From positions 1 through 28,258 of the IMG/VR virus record IMGVR_UViG_3300036398_004211: a stretch of DNA of 28,258 nucleotides; one strand, 5' to 3'. Every line of letters begins with the position of its first letter. Within the stretch, counting starts at the first letter, position 1. Below are positions 1-7,500 of the stretch, in pieces. A model generated the notes under the pieces. That model saw only the letters and a program-made list of their open reading frames with translations. It made no database searches and was not told where the DNA came from. A program made the translations under genes and the position numbers. The DNA is from a virus.

Positions 1-767
1 AAAGCTCTGCTATAGTCTAGTTTATAAGCAGCGCCAACACTGGTTAACTTAGTTGCTGGTTGAGCGAAAAGATCGATGGCAGGACTATTTCCTGTTATTG
101 TTACTATATTGGCTCCTACTACGCTTGCTGCTGGAGCGGCAGCAGAAGTTAGTGTAACTGGAATTTCAGTTGCATCAGATTTAATATTAAAAGCTTCAAC
201 TGTTACAGAAGCTGTTGGAATAGCTCCAACACTAGCTTCAAAACTGTATTCGCTAATAAATCCATTTCCAATTCCAACTATTGTTGAAGAAGGAGCCAAA
301 GTTCCACCAACCACATCTTCGCCTTCATCTACAGTTAAAATATAATAGTTATTTCCTTGTAGATCAGCTAGTAATCCAGAAATAGCCTGAGCGCCATTAG
401 CAATATTAGTATCGGTAACGCCTGTGATATTGAATCCAAGTAGTCTTTCGTTATATCCATCAGTTACATAATAACTGAAATCAAGTCCAACTGTTGGAGC
501 TTCCATTACAATAGAATCGATACGAGCGAGTTTGCCGAATTCATTGATATCTTGTCTATTAATTGTAAAGTTAAAATTACAATTTTGAATGCGATCCATC
601 TTTTTTAAAAGAGAGATGCCAGAGGCTAAAGCTCCAGTACTTTCAGGAGCGAATGGTGATGTTTCTAAGCCTGTACCAGCCGTATCAACACCACTAACTT
701 GAACTCCAGTAGAACTAGGAGCGATAAATAAAGCTTGACTTTGGTAAATTACACGATTTCTTGCCAT
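1..767 (-). CDS. Probable major tail tube protein (C-terminus beyond left edge)
   Basis: Reading leftwards from the ATG at 767, the frame stays open for 255 codons to the window edge, so the C-terminus is missing. The protein starts MARNRVIYQSQALFI and has alternating beta-rich segments, including INRQDINEFGKLARID near residue 66 and EAPTVGLDFSYYV soon after. No signal peptide or membrane segment is seen. Its place after neck-type genes is where phages such as lambda carry the tail tube gene, and the short beta-rich sequence fits a tube monomer. The tube role is inferred from position and sequence style, not from a diagnostic motif. The 65-base gap upstream (768-832) is the widest on this strand and has a TGTAAA at 805-810 (minus strand), so the gene may have its own promoter. 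There is no Shine-Dalgarno sequence before the ATG. A weakly supported alternative is another tube-fold virion protein. Confidence 0.72.
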   Translation of the reverse strand, partial: MARNRVIYQSQALFIAPSSTGVQVSGVDTAGTGLETSPFAPESTGALASGISLLKKMDRIQNCNFNFTINRQDINEFGKLARIDSIVMEAPTVGLDFSYYVTDGYNERLLGFNITGVTDTNIANGAQAISGLLADLQGNNYYILTVDEGEDVVGGTLAPSSTIVGIGNGFISEYSFEASVGAIPTASVTVEAFNIKSDATEIPVTLTSAAAPAASVVGANIVTITGNSPAIDLFAQPATKLTSVGAAYKLDYSRA

Positions 768-832
768 ATGTTTTTATTTGTTTGTTTTTAAAATGTTAAT
801 ATTTTTTACAGCGGTTGTTATTATTTGTGAAA

Positions 833-1693
833 TTATAATCTAGGATATCGATAAGCTTTAACTTCAAAATCTAAAAATCCTATGTGTAATATAGGATTCA
901 ATTCTTTCAAAACGCTATCTCTTATTTTTGAAGTTTCTACATGTGATATAAAAAGCGTTTCGGAGTTATAAGCATTGCTTACAGAATTATAATTATATCC
1001 AGTAGGATATACGCCTGTTTTTATTTCATTAAATTCTCCAAGAGGATGCGCCGTCATTGGTATAAGACTAAAAATTTCATTATAAGAATCACCAAAAACA
1101 CTTAATAAGCCATCTAATTGATATAGATTTTCGCAAAATGCTACGACTTTAATAATACATTTAGTTTCATCTTCTCCTCCGAATGCAAAAGCTGTATTGT
1201 GAGCAGTTTCTAAAGATGCAAATATACAAGGAGTTACAGGATTATAAGGAGGTATGCCTGTTTCAGTAACAGTAAATCTACTGTTATTTATATATTTGCC
1301 TTCAATAATTAAATTATCTTCGGGCTGATCAGTTACATAACTATTAACTTCTTTTACAGAATATGTTCCAGAAATATTTAAGTTAGTAGAAACGCCGCTA
1401 TTAAAAATTATACGACCATTATCAAAGTCTATAGCCATTCCGCTTGTTCCAGTTGGCACGAAGCTTCCATTGATTGTAAATCCACTTGGAATTGTGGCAC
1501 CAGTTATACTTTTATCATATACCCATTGTTTATATGGAGAACTATAAGCAACTTTACCATTGCCTAATCTGAAATCAGGATTACTGTATAGTTTTGTTGT
1601 ATATGTTTTATAAGCGTCTCCCTTGGTCATTAAAAAATTATCGAACCATAAAAAGAAACTATTTACTACATTGTGTGAAAAAGTGGGTTTCAT
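833..1693 (-). CDS. Virion structural protein, candidate tail terminator/completion protein
   Basis: This 286-residue protein has no motif I can assign with certainty. The N-terminus (MKPTFSHNVVNSFFLWFDNF) is followed by a beta-rich middle with a segment GMAIDFDNGRIIFNSG near residues 85-100. The C-terminal half is also mixed beta and ends in FLDFEVKAYRYPRL. There is no signal peptide and no clear membrane helix. The start overlaps the stop of the upstream gene in an ATGA arrangement (1690-1693), so translation is probably coupled. It lies between the neck-type gene and the tube-type gene, where lambda has the tail terminator U. It is about twice as long as U-like terminators, so either it carries an extra beta domain or the role is different. 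The gene is certain; the function rests on position only. Confidence 0.85.
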   Translation of the reverse strand: MKPTFSHNVVNSFFLWFDNFLMTKGDAYKTYTTKLYSNPDFRLGNGKVAYSSPYKQWVYDKSITGATIPSGFTINGSFVPTGTSGMAIDFDNGRIIFNSGVSTNLNISGTYSVKEVNSYVTDQPEDNLIIEGKYINNSRFTVTETGIPPYNPVTPCIFASLETAHNTAFAFGGEDETKCIIKVVAFCENLYQLDGLLSVFGDSYNEIFSLIPMTAHPLGEFNEIKTGVYPTGYNYNSVSNAYNSETLFISHVETSKIRDSVLKELNPILHIGFLDFEVKAYRYPRL

Positions 1694-2280
1694 ATGCTTA
1701 ATTTATTTAACTCTTTTAATTGTTTATTGAATCTATTAATTAAATCAGATATATATTTAGAATTTTTAAACATAACTCCAGATCTGACTTGTTGACTTGT
1801 GGATTGTACGCCCAAACCAGAACGACTGTTTTTAGTTTTTTTAAGATAATATCCAAGACCAGAAATACCTGTTTCTATTCCTCTTGCCCAACTTCTTCCA
1901 ATTGCCCAAGGCATAGGTGTTATTTCAAATATTTGGGCGGCAGTTGGTATATCGAAAATAACTGTAGCCTCGGCAGATCTGTTGTTAAATAAAACTCTAT
2001 AATTTGATTTTTTTAATAATTCTTCTATTGGTCTGATGGGATCAGTCCCTTCATCAAATCCTATAAAAGAATATAAATTTGTAATACCATTAAGAGTTCC
2101 TGATGAATTTGTAGCGCTTATGCCGCCTTGGATTTCTTGCGTAATAGGATGATTCATGAATTCGTTAATGAATTCATTTTTTATTTTATTAAATTGTTGA
2201 TCAATTATTCTGTTTATTTCTTTTTGATATCCTTTGTCAGCTTGCAAATCTTGGAACATTTTTATCCATTCGGGATTCAT
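1690..2280 (-). CDS. HK97 gp10-like neck / tail-completion protein
   Basis: This 196-residue soluble protein begins with a long, charged, mostly helical stretch (about residues 1-45: MNPEWIKMFQDLQADK, then QQFNKIKNEFINEF). It continues NHPITQEIQGG, a Ser/Asn-rich turn and NLYSFIGFDEG, and closes with a basic helical tail. A helix followed by a small beta domain fits the HK97 gp10 / lambda gpZ type of neck protein that helps join tail to head. The assignment comes from general sequence style and from position: directly after the connector-like gene and before the completion- and tube-type genes. It starts three bases after the upstream stop and overlaps the next gene by four bases. No Shine-Dalgarno sequence is seen. 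Confidence is good for the gene and moderate for the function. Confidence 0.85.
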   Translation of the reverse strand: MNPEWIKMFQDLQADKGYQKEINRIIDQQFNKIKNEFINEFMNHPITQEIQGGISATNSSGTLNGITNLYSFIGFDEGTDPIRPIEELLKKSNYRVLFNNRSAEATVIFDIPTAAQIFEITPMPWAIGRSWARGIETGISGLGYYLKKTKNSRSGLGVQSTSQQVRSGVMFKNSKYISDLINRFNKQLKELNKLSI

Positions 2281-2283
2281 ATC

Positions 2284-2739
2284 TTATGGATCGGGCTTGA
2301 GGTATAATGTATAAAATTGATTGTCGAATAAACCATGTGGTCTAAAAGTAGAATTTAAAACGAAACGCTTACCGTCTAAATCAAAGCGGCGACCATCTTT
2401 TATATATTCATAATCTTCTGCTCTTATCTTAATTCTAACAGAGCCAACAACCGCTTCTAATTTAATCTGAGAAGCTAATCCTGATTCGCTCCAATATTTT
2501 TTACCAATATCATCATTATATTGAATTCTAACTTTAAATGTCTTGTAAACAGGTGTATTTACATATGAAGTGGTTTGACCAGCAGTGTTATATAATGGAT
2601 TAAAGTTAGGATCAGTAATAATTACAATCTGAGAAGCTTCTTTAAAAACGGTGATTTCGCGAGCAAAAGTCTCATGTACATCATCAATAACTGCGTTAAG
2701 CGCAGTTCTTTCTGAAGCGGATATAAGATTAGTAGCCAT
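2284..2739 (-). CDS. Head-closure / connector-like neck protein
   Basis: This 151-residue protein starts with a short helix (SASERTALNAVIDDVHETFA), followed by a beta-rich body: EITVFKEASQIVIIT, YKTFKVRIQYND, SVRIKIRAEDYEYI and DGKRFVLNSTFRPHGL. That pattern resembles the small beta-barrel head-closure proteins at the head-tail joint; no catalytic motif is expected or seen. It is the first gene of the minus-strand group and faces the 55-base divergent spacer, so its promoter and the group's probably lie there. Seven bases before the ATG, on its own strand, is GTGTAAA (2747-2753), also found before three plus-strand genes. The stop lies three bases before the next start. The structural role is inferred from position and fold pattern. 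Confidence 0.85.
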   Translation of the reverse strand: MATNLISASERTALNAVIDDVHETFAREITVFKEASQIVIITDPNFNPLYNTAGQTTSYVNTPVYKTFKVRIQYNDDIGKKYWSESGLASQIKLEAVVGSVRIKIRAEDYEYIKDGRRFDLDGKRFVLNSTFRPHGLFDNQFYTLYLKPDP

Positions 2740-2794
2740 ATATATCTTTACACTGGTTGAAAAACTATAGAATATATATTAATATAAATAAATT
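2740..2794. promoter_or_regulatory. Divergent intergenic region, probable bidirectional promoter
   Basis: This 55-base, very AT-rich spacer separates the minus-strand neck/tube genes from the plus-strand chaperone/tape-measure genes. On the plus strand there is TTGAAA at 2757-2762, then 17 bases to TAATAT at 2780-2785, a passable sigma70-like pair. TATAAATA at 2783-2790 matches the T4-type late-promoter core but lies only four bases before the ATG. On the minus strand GTGTAAA lies seven bases before the connector ATG. Such A/T-rich sequence yields chance matches easily, so the promoter function is inferred mainly from the divergent gene layout. Confidence 0.5.
2747..2753 (-). promoter_or_regulatory. 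GTGTAAA start-proximal element (connector gene)
   Basis: On the minus strand GTGTAAA is followed by seven bases and then the ATG at 2739, and the start reads ATATGGC. Three plus-strand genes have the same heptamer 7-10 bases before their ATG. Its role (late-promoter core or translation signal) is unknown. Confidence 0.4.
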
Positions 2795-3574
2795 ATGTCA
2801 AAGTCTCTGTATAGTTTCAATATTTTCAAAAATGCCGAGGTCGAAGAAGATAAGACTGAAACGGTAACAAATGAACAAGGTGAGCAAGTTACGCGCACTT
2901 ATAAGGAAAAGGTTAAGAAGCAAATTCCAGTAGAGATAAATATCTTGCAGCCTAATAGAAAGCAGATGCAAGAAGCTGATATGGAATTCAGTATTGAAAT
3001 GAGCCGATGTATCCGAAATGGAATTTTAACAAAGGCCATGTTGCTAAATAAATATAGCGACACTGGTGGTTTAATCAGCGACAATGATGCGAAAATCATG
3101 GTTTCTGCCGCTGGAGAAATTGGAGATCTACAAAGCAGACTAACTATTCTAAATCTAAAGCCCGAATCAGAACGGGATGAAGATTATAAGAAGAAGATTG
3201 AAACCGTAACTTCAGAAATTCTCCAACGTCGCAAGACATTGATCGAAAAAGAAACAAGTTACATGACTTTGTTTAATCACACTGCCGATATTAAAGCTCA
3301 AAATAGAGCGATTCTATGGTACGTTCTAAATCTTACTCAATTTAAAGATAATAGTAAGAAAAACGCGGAATTTGAATGGTTGTTTCCCGGTAAGACATTT
3401 GAAGTTAAAGAAGCTGCAATGTTTGATTATGAGGAAAACAAGAATGAAATTTATGAAAAGTGCTATAGCAAGTTGGCGAGTATAATTAGTTATTGGTTCT
3501 TTACAAGTAATACTGAAAAGGAAGAATTCGATAGAATTATTGGAGAAATAGATGGAACAATCCCAACAGAATAA
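2795..3574 (+). CDS. Tail assembly chaperone-like protein (lambda gpG position)
   Basis: This 259-residue soluble, charged protein is beta-like at the start (SLYSFNIFKNAEVEE) and mainly helical from about residue 55. It has coiled-coil-prone segments around residues 100-160 (GEIGDLQSRLTILNL, then KKKIETVTSEILQRRK). No signal peptide or membrane segment is visible. It is the first plus-strand gene and lies two genes before the tape measure, where tailed phages carry the chaperone(s) that coat the tape measure during tail assembly. It ends inside the next gene: the two overlap by 23 bases in different frames, the arrangement in which many phages make a G/GT-type frameshift product. It is longer than lambda gpG. 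The role is inferred from position, layout and helical composition. Confidence 0.85.
   Translation: MSKSLYSFNIFKNAEVEEDKTETVTNEQGEQVTRTYKEKVKKQIPVEINILQPNRKQMQEADMEFSIEMSRCIRNGILTKAMLLNKYSDTGGLISDNDAKIMVSAAGEIGDLQSRLTILNLKPESERDEDYKKKIETVTSEILQRRKTLIEKETSYMTLFNHTADIKAQNRAILWYVLNLTQFKDNSKKNAEFEWLFPGKTFEVKEAAMFDYEENKNEIYEKCYSKLASIISYWFFTSNTEKEEFDRIIGEIDGTIPTE
3542..3545 (+). promoter_or_regulatory. Shine-Dalgarno-like GGAG before second chaperone gene
   Basis: GGAG lies six bases before the ATG at 3552, inside the end of the upstream gene. It is notable because most genes here lack such a site, and it favours separate initiation of the second chaperone over expression only by frameshift. Confidence 0.5.
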
Positions 3575-4547
3575 ATATAAAAAAGCTTTTCGGGATATTA
3601 AAAATGGATTCTCTGAAATAAAAGTTTTAGAGAATCTTTTTTATTTAAAGCATTTGTCTTTAGAAGATCAGGTGGATATCGATCAAATCTACGATCATTA
3701 TTTTGACGAAGCGAAAAGTAGAGGGGTTCCAACAAATGACGAAACTTTAAAACGTCTTATCGAAGAAAAACAATGGACTAATCGACAGGAATCTTTAATT
3801 AAACAAGAAGAAGATTTAATAGAAAACTTTCAAAAGCAGAAAAAAACTTTATTCTTAAAATCAGAAATATTAAGAATAAATGATGATATAGAGTCGGCGC
3901 AAAAACGATTATACGATTTAAAAAATACAAAAGCAGCTTTTTTTAATAGAACTGCCGAAAGCTATGCTGAAGAGAGGGTTAATGATTTTTATATTCTTAA
4001 GTGTTTATATAAAGATAAAAAACTAAGTATAGTCGCTTTTGAAGAAGATCAATTTGATAATATTGACTCGGAAACTCTAACTTGCATCATAAAACAATAT
4101 TCAGAAGTATATAAAAATATAAATGATAGCACGATTCAATATTTAGTTTTACAAGATTTTTTTAATTTATACATGCCTTTTGCAGAAAATCCTACTGAAT
4201 TCTTTGGTAAATCAGTATGTGAACTTACTTATAATCAAGTAAAATTACTTATTTATGCTAGATTTTTTAAGAATGTATTTCAGCAGAACGATAAAATGCC
4301 TCAAGAAATTAAAAATGATCCTGACAAGATTATTGATTATGTTAATGCGAATGAAAACGCTAAAAAAGCTATAGAAAATAAAAACAATAAAGAAAATCAA
4401 GCAACTTCTATTGTTGGCGCAACATCTGAAGATCTTGAGTATATAGGTTTAAAAGCTAAAGGTCAAAAAACTCTTTCTTTGGCTGATGAGGCAAAGAAGA
4501 AAGGCGGTTCATTGAGTATGGATGATATGATGAAAATATTCGGATAA
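3552..4547 (+). CDS. Second tail assembly chaperone-like protein (lambda gpT position)
   Basis: This 331-residue protein is strongly helical and charged. Residues about 75-125 look coiled-coil-forming (LIEEKQWTNRQESLIKQ, then EEDLIENFQKQKK). The C-terminal 60 residues are Asn/Lys-rich and end in SMDDMMKIFG. It overlaps the previous gene by 23 bases and runs straight into the tape measure gene, the G/T chaperone position. A real start is likely: ATG 3552 is preceded by GGAG at 3542-3545 at good spacing, one of the few Shine-Dalgarno-like sites in the window. An in-frame TAG at 3549-3551 means any frameshift joining the two genes must occur within 3552-3574 and must be +1 or -2. I see no classic slippery heptamer there. 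The function is inferred from context. Confidence 0.85.
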   Translation: MEQSQQNKYKKAFRDIKNGFSEIKVLENLFYLKHLSLEDQVDIDQIYDHYFDEAKSRGVPTNDETLKRLIEEKQWTNRQESLIKQEEDLIENFQKQKKTLFLKSEILRINDDIESAQKRLYDLKNTKAAFFNRTAESYAEERVNDFYILKCLYKDKKLSIVAFEEDQFDNIDSETLTCIIKQYSEVYKNINDSTIQYLVLQDFFNLYMPFAENPTEFFGKSVCELTYNQVKLLIYARFFKNVFQQNDKMPQEIKNDPDKIIDYVNANENAKKAIENKNNKENQATSIVGATSEDLEYIGLKAKGQKTLSLADEAKKKGGSLSMDDMMKIFG

Positions 4548-4560
4548 TTAATAATTTAAC

Positions 4561-4567
4561 GTGTAAA
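4561..4567 (+). promoter_or_regulatory. GTGTAAA start-proximal element (tape measure gene)
   Basis: GTGTAAA is followed by eight bases and the ATG at 4576, in the 28-base gap after the second chaperone gene. The ten bases AACGTGTAAA are identical to those before the fibre gene at 25930. Both starts read ATATGGC. Confidence 0.4.
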
Positions 4568-4575
4568 TAAGAAAT

Positions 4576-7500
4576 ATGGCAGTTCAAATTAATGTCGCCG
4601 CCAATCAAGCAGCATTAACAGCTTCTATTCAAGCTGGTGTTCAAGCGTATAATCAAAGATTCGCCCAGAATAATCAGCTTAATTTGACAGTTAATCAACG
4701 AGCTTTTTCTCAGCCACTTGGCAGAATGACTGGTGATGTGAAGGATTTTGAAGCAGCACTCGCCGCTTCCAATGCTCGCGTTATTGCGTTCGGAGCTTCT
4801 ACTGCCGTACTTGGTGGTGTTATTCGCAGTTTTAAAGAGTTGGCGAATGTTACTATAGATGTAGAAAAAAATCTTGCTGATATTAATCGCGTATTCGGTC
4901 TTACTACTTCTCAGTTACAAAAATTTAGCACAGATTTATTTACTGTAAGCAAACAAACAGCTTCTTCTTTTGATGATGCTTCTAAAGCGGCTTTAGAATT
5001 TTCTCGTCAAGGTTTAAAAGCTGAAGAAACTCTACAAAGAACAAAAGACGCTCTTACGTTAACAAGATTAGCTGGAATTGGTACTGCAAATGCTGTTGAT
5101 GCTTTGACTTCAACTGTAAACGGTTTTGCCGCAACTGGAATCACTACCACTCAAATATTAAATAAGCTTGTTGCTGTTGAACAAGACTATGCCGTAGGCG
5201 CAGGAGATTTAGCTGAAGCTTTGTCTCGTACAGGTCAAGCAGCGCAAGAAGCTGGAGTCAGTCTTGATCAGTTAAACGCATTGGTAACCTCCGCACAACA
5301 AAGCACTGCAAGAGGTGGTGCAGTAATCGGTAACGCATTAAAAACAATTTTTACTCGTTTACAACGTACTGAAACTTTAGATCAGTTGGAGGCTTTTAAT
5401 ATAGCGGTTAGAGATGTTGAAGGAAATATTTTACCAGCCGTTCAGATATTACAAAACTTTGCTGGAGCTTATAGAGGATTGGCTGATGCTCAAAGAGCGC
5501 AATTATCTGAACAAGTTGCGGGTGTTTATCAAGTCAACATCTTAAAAGCAATTGTTAACGATTTAAATAAATCACAAGGCGTGTATGCTGGAGCCTTACA
5601 AAGAGGAGTTTCAGCAACAAATGAAGCCGAAGTGGCTACTGCAAAATTGAATCAAACTCTTGATGCATTATTAAAACAAACCGCCGTATCTACACAACAA
5701 CTAGCTAATAATATTGGTAAAGTAACATTTGAACCATTAGCTAAATATGGAACAGAACAATTAAAGAGTTTTATTGAAGGATTAAACACTTTGTTGGAAG
5801 GTGATGATGCTGGAGCTTTATTTGCTAATGGTTTCTTAAAAGGAATTAGAAATGTAATAGCTGGTCCCGGTGCTATTGCTGCATTTTTTACTCTTTTTAA
5901 ATTAATACAAAATTCTTTTACTTATCTTAGTCAGGCTTTGCCTCAGATCGCTGGTATAACTACCGAAACGCAAAATAGAAAAAATATTGAACAATCTATT
6001 TTGCAAATCATGCAGCAACAAGGGCCAGCTTCGCAAGCTCTTTCTGGTCTAATGGGCAATCAAGCAGCGCAAGCGCAATTGCTACTTCAGATAGCTAGAC
6101 AACAGACAGCAGAATATCAAATGCAGTCTACACTTGCTAAACAATTAGCCGCTCAATTAGCTACTCAAGGAGTAAGAGTAAAAGGATCTGGAGGCTTGCA
6201 AGTCACACGCGCAGGTGGATACATTCCTACTGCAACAAGAATGGCTGAAGTAGTTGGCGCACAAGCTGGTGGCTACACTCCCGGTAGAGTTGTTTCTTCT
6301 CCTGTTGGTGGAGTAATGAATACTGCTGAAGATATAAAATATATTCCCGGTTTTGCTCAACCTTTTATTAATCCTCCTGCTGGATCAAAAGCTGGTCGCG
6401 CACATAGACAGAATTCTATAAATAGAACAGGTGTTGATCCATATATGTTTAATGGATTTATACCTAATTTTGTTAAAAAAAGTCCATCTCAATTTTCAGT
6501 AGGTAGGGCATTTGAACAATCTGTTGGATTTGATATTAAAGTTCCTCCTTCTCGCAATAAACCTATAGATTTTAAAGAGGTTTTAGAAAAACCAATAAAT
6601 AAAAATTTTAATCCAAAACTATATCAATCGAATACTTTTGCTGATGCACACTCTGGTTTAGGGCATACCAGCGCAGAAAATATCAGTAAAGTTATTAATC
6701 ATATAGGTCAGAATTATTACGCTTATTCACCAAAACAAGGATCAAAAACAAAAAGATTAAAAATTGATGATAAAACCTCTATCATTTCTCAACCAGATCT
6801 TTTAGGAGATTTATTTATTCGTCCAAGATACACAGAAATTATTGGTGAAGGTTTAGATGTTCCAAACCAAATAAAAACCTCTTCTATTTCTAGTCTAAAC
6901 ACTACAGCTAAAAAGACTTTATTAAATGGAGTTTCTGAATTGGACTTTAATTCTATTTTAAGAAGAAAAATAAAGATGCAATTTGCTCAAGATAGAGTAT
7001 ATGGTTCTGGTTTTATTCCTAATTTTGCTACTCCAATGAGTACAGCAAGTATTCCTTGGTTCAAGAAATATTCTAGTAAATATAAAAACGCTTCTGGTGA
7101 TACAGATCTTTTCAAGATGGGAGATTTTCCTACTTATGGAAGAGGTTTAGATCACGAATATGCAAAAAAAGGAAATTCCGCTATGCTTTCTTACTTGCAT
7201 GAAGATTTTGTAAGATCTGCATTAAATATAGCTTTAGGTTCAAAAAAAGTAATAAGACCAGCAGAAGTTGGATTTAAAAATAAACCTGTAAGCGATATAG
7301 CAAATGAGAATGATTTTGATTTATTATATAGAATTGCTGATGGTTCATATAGTATGCTTGAGTTGAAACAAGATTTCAAAAATGTTTCTGGATCAGTCAC
7401 TGGATTCATGAATAAAAAACTTGCAAATCTCGAAAAAGAAAATCCAGTATTAGCTAAGAAAGTTAGTTCGATGATTGCTGTTTCAAATAGACCAAAATTT

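Noticed and set aside
76-345. Plus-strand open frame of 89 residues
   Set aside because: It lies fully inside the minus-strand tube-type gene, has low-complexity Ala/Thr/Pro composition and belongs to no plus-strand operon.
768-832. Possible terminator hairpin (AAAAT at 790-794 with ATTTT at 801-805)
   Set aside because: The stem is five A-T pairs only, with no G-C support, too weak to call a terminator.
2783-2790. T4-type late promoter TATAAATA before the chaperone gene
   Set aside because: It was not listed as a separate promoter: the sequence is very AT-rich and the site would place the transcript start at about the ATG. It is kept only as a remark in the divergent spacer and GTGTAAA entries.
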